Positions 61,972-64,000 of a stretch of DNA of 64,000 nt are shown piece by piece. The stretch comes from Microbacterium hydrocarbonoxydans. GTDB taxonomy: Bacteria; Actinomycetota; Actinomycetes; Actinomycetales; Microbacteriaceae. The notes beneath the pieces were generated by a model that was given only the letters and a program-made list of their open reading frames with translations, made no database searches and was not told the DNA's origin. How positions within the stretch are numbered: the first letter of the stretch is position 1; every line of letters starts with the position of its first letter. Both the position numbers and the translations under genes were made by a program. The stretch covers positions 62,001 through 126,000 of the forward strand of contig NZ_JAMBOY010000005.1 in the NCBI RefSeq assembly GCF_023715885.1. Reading direction: 5' to 3'.

Positions 61972-62943
61972 ATGGGACGACCACGACCGCTCCCCGAGGG
62001 CCTCGGGCACAGCTTCTCCGTTCAGGATGCCGCGGCCGCCGGCGTGAACCGTGGGCGGCTTCGGCGTTCCGACCTCGACGTCCCCTTCCGCGGCATCCGC
62101 GTCCCCGCAGGAACCGATGAGGTCGATCCCGACCTCGACCCGTACGAACGTCAGGCGCTGGGCCGCCGCATCCGGGCTCGCCGGTACGCACCGCGGCTGC
62201 GGGATGGACAGTTCTTCAGCCACCAGACCGCGATCGCGCTGCTCGGCGGACCGCAGCCCCTCATCACGCGAGACGGTCGCGTCGTCGACGGACTCTCCTT
62301 GCCGGTGCACGTCGCTACCGCGGGCGCCGGCCCCCTGGTCAGAGCGGTCGGCGTCCGCGCGCACCGCGCCCCCGAGGCCAGCGAGACCTTCACCGGTCGG
62401 GACGGATCCCGCATCGCGACACCCGCCACGGCGTGGGCGCAATCGGGCACTATGAGTCTGCTCGACCTTGTGGCCCTCGGCGACTACCTCTGCCGGGTAT
62501 GGCGCGAAGGCACGGGACGGCGCGATGTCGGACGGCCGCCTCTCACCACCCGGGAGCAGCTGCGCTCAGTGCTCACTGACACGCGTCGCGTCGGCATCCC
62601 CCGTCTTCGTGCAGCGCTGGAGCTGATTCGCGAGGACTCCTGGTCTCCGCGCGAGTCCCAGTTACGCTGCCACCTCGTCTTCGCGGGACTGCCCGAACCG
62701 GCACTGAACCACGACGTCTATGACGAGTTCGGCCGCTTCCTCGGGTGCGTCGACCTGGCGTACCCGGCGAAGCGGGTCGCCATCGAGTATCAGAGCATGC
62801 TCCACCATTCCCACTACGCGGCCGATGTCGAGCGGATCGCCGCCCTGCGCGCAGCGGGCTGGACGGTGATCGAGGTGACGTCCGAACTGCTCGCGCGGCC
62901 CGACGTACTGGTCGACCGCGTGCGGCGCGCTCTCGCCGGATGA
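61972..62943 (+). CDS. AbiEi-type winged-helix protein with C-terminal PD-(D/E)XK/DUF559-like domain, copy B
   Basis: 323 residues, paralogue of copy A at 4989. Shared blocks: FRGIRV/FHGVRI, DPYERQ, FFSHQTA, VALGDYLCRVWR, GRRDVGRPPL, SWSPRES, CVDLAYPAKRVAIEYQSMLH and the C-terminal AALRAAGWTVIEVT. The putative nuclease residues are an Asp (CVDLAYP) and a Glu (IEYQS); the third position is Gln rather than Lys. ATG at 61972 chosen so that the start matches copy A; an ATG at 61906 lies in the DnaA-box-like site. It interrupts the L-fucose genes, which suggests insertion. Confidence 0.75.
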   Translation: MGRPRPLPEGLGHSFSVQDAAAAGVNRGRLRRSDLDVPFRGIRVPAGTDEVDPDLDPYERQALGRRIRARRYAPRLRDGQFFSHQTAIALLGGPQPLITRDGRVVDGLSLPVHVATAGAGPLVRAVGVRAHRAPEASETFTGRDGSRIATPATAWAQSGTMSLLDLVALGDYLCRVWREGTGRRDVGRPPLTTREQLRSVLTDTRRVGIPRLRAALELIREDSWSPRESQLRCHLVFAGLPEPALNHDVYDEFGRFLGCVDLAYPAKRVAIEYQSMLHHSHYAADVERIAALRAAGWTVIEVTSELLARPDVLVDRVRRALAG

Positions 62944-62983
62944 CGCTCGTGTCGCCCGTCTGGCCCCACGGAGACGCGGGTCC

Positions 62984-63048
62984 GACGCTCCGGTCGCAGT
63001 TGAGGTCGCCGGAACCCGATGTCGGGCGGCACGAAGTGCGACCGGAAC
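62984..63048. repeat. right flanking inverted repeat, core TTCCGGTCGCA
   Basis: GACGCTCCGGTCGCAGTT (62984-63001) and the inverted unit CGAAGTGCGACCGGAAC (63032-63048), 41 bp after the copy B stop. The core is the one found on the left side of the gene and nowhere else noticed. Confidence 0.8.
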
Positions 63049-63103
63049 GGTCGGACACGCGACCCACCGCGCAACAGGTGCCAGCGCCACGGTGCCGCCC
63101 GGG

Positions 63104-64000
63104 TCAGTCTCCTCGGAGCCAGCCCAGGATGCCGCGGCGCGGCGATTCGTCGGCATCCTGCGCCCTGCGGCGGCCGAGGCCGTAGAACTCCTCGGCGTTG
63201 CGCCAGAACAGGGCATCGAGGTCGTGGCCGCGTGCACGCGCCCAGTCCATCACCGTCTCAGCCCACCGATCACGCGCGTGCGGCTGATAAGTCGCCGAGC
63301 CGTCGTCGGGGGCGTGCGGGTCGCCGTCCTCGGCGGGCCCGATGACCGAGACGGGCCAGTCGCTCCCCCACATCAGGCGGTCCCCGCCGAAGGCGTCGGC
63401 CGCGGCGTCGAGGAACGGCACCAGCTGCTCGGCCGTCCAGTCGCCGCCTGCTTCGGCCGGCAGCCCGGAGAGCTTGCAGAAGACCTGAGGATGCCGAGCG
63501 AGGTCGCCGAGGTCGCGCACCCACTCGGGGCTCGGCCCCACCGGCGCGTCCGCGAGACCGACAGCGGGCTTGCCGAGGTGATCGAGCACGATCCGGAGCT
63601 CGGGCACGGCCGCGGCGAGGCGCGAGATGTCGGGCAGCTGCGCCTCTCGGATGCAGGCGTCGAAGGTCCAGCCGCGGGCCGCGACCTCGCGGGCGCCGGT
63701 GATGAATCCCGCGGAGACGGCGAGCCCGTCGGCCTCATCCTGCAGGATGTGCCGCACCCCGACCACGAGCGGCTCGGTCTCGAGACCCTCGAGGTGCGCG
63801 GTCGTGTCGGTGCCGCGGTCGAGCCGGGCACCGGCGACGATGCCGCTCACCCCGATCGCCGGGGCGAGGCTCGCCACCCACTGCACCTCGGCGAGGAAGT
63901 CCTCGTCGTCGGTGCCCGCCTGCACGAAGACGGCGTTCTCAGCGGTGGCACGGGTGATCCGCGCGTGGTCGATCTCGGTGTCCGCGAACCTCCAGGCGAG
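63104..64000 (-). CDS. amidohydrolase family protein, L-fuconolactonase type (partial, 5' end outside window)
   Basis: The frame is open to the right edge, so the N-terminus is missing; at least 298 residues are encoded here. Motifs of the amidohydrolase-2 lactonase group: VGVRHILQDE, FDACIREAQL, IVLDHLGKPAVG and MWGSDWPVSVIGP. It would hydrolyse L-fuconolactone to L-fuconate, completing the pathway between the AKR and the dehydratase. The copy B element separates it from the other pathway genes. A GTG at 63925 is in frame but is internal to the family homology. Confidence 0.87.
   Translation of the reverse strand, partial: LAWRFADTEIDHARITRATAENAVFVQAGTDDEDFLAEVQWVASLAPAIGVSGIVAGARLDRGTDTTAHLEGLETEPLVVGVRHILQDEADGLAVSAGFITGAREVAARGWTFDACIREAQLPDISRLAAAVPELRIVLDHLGKPAVGLADAPVGPSPEWVRDLGDLARHPQVFCKLSGLPAEAGGDWTAEQLVPFLDAAADAFGGDRLMWGSDWPVSVIGPAEDGDPHAPDDGSATYQPHARDRWAETVMDWARARGHDLDALFWRNAEEFYGLGRRRAQDADESPRRGILGWLRGD

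Overview
The window is chromosomal DNA of a high-GC Gram-positive bacterium, most likely a Microbacterium or close relative (Microbacteriaceae). The evidence is about 69% GC, many GTG starts, ATGA/TGATG gene overlaps, probable leaderless mRNAs, an overall catabolic gene set, and CUT1-type sugar ABC operons that lack their own ATPase. No rRNA, tRNA, CRISPR array, phage or IS transposase was found. The right-hand gene runs off the window.

Layout: (1) 1-4600, minus strand: valine/isobutyrate operon mmsA - acyl-CoA dehydrogenase - mmsB - enoyl-CoA hydratase. (2) 4.8-6.05 kb: a winged-helix/PD-(D/E)XK-like gene flanked by repeats. (3) 6-8.2 kb: thiolase and a monooxygenase-domain membrane protein. 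(4) 8.2-14.1 kb: araD-araB-araA-galM under a LacI regulator. (5) 14.1-22.4 kb: an arabinan/arabino-oligosaccharide locus (alditol oxidase, LacI, binding protein, two permeases, GH51 arabinofuranosidase). (6) 22.4-28.4 kb: MFS transporter and the methylcitrate operon gntR-prpD-prpB-prpC. (7) 28.4-31.1 kb: EamA exporter, CGNR protein and an esterase. (8) 31.2-41.5 kb: an unrecognised sugar pathway (cupin isomerase, FGGY kinase, 2-hydroxyacid dehydrogenase, shikimate-dehydrogenase-like, phosphotriesterase-like and LsrG-like proteins), a convergent ribose-type ABC transporter carrying the same operator, and a D-tagatose/D-psicose 3-epimerase. (9) 41.7-57.6 kb: three LacI regulators with a flavoprotein, Gfo/Idh/MocA, TIM-barrel and DUF993 operon, a GMC oxidase/ALDH pair and a second ribose-type ABC transporter. 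(10) 57.65-64 kb: non-phosphorylative L-fucose pathway (aldose dehydrogenase, L-fuconate dehydratase, FAH-family hydrolase, SDR, lactonase), interrupted by a second copy of the winged-helix/nuclease-like gene.

The loci work as separate import-and-oxidise modules for plant and algal sugars. Five LacI proteins can each be paired by position with a distinct CpG-centred palindrome. Two further operators (upstream of the kinase operon and ABC transporter, and between the L-fucose genes) have no regulator in the window.

The most unusual signals are non-coding. One repeat family, beginning GGTCGTTGAGCG, supplies the stop codon of four unrelated genes. A second class of nested inverted repeats has a core private to each site. 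The two winged-helix/nuclease-like paralogues are each flanked on both sides by their own core, and each is preceded by a perfect TTATCCACA (DnaA-box-like) sequence. This looks like a repeat-plus-cognate-gene element, analogous to REP/RAYT but with a different protein.
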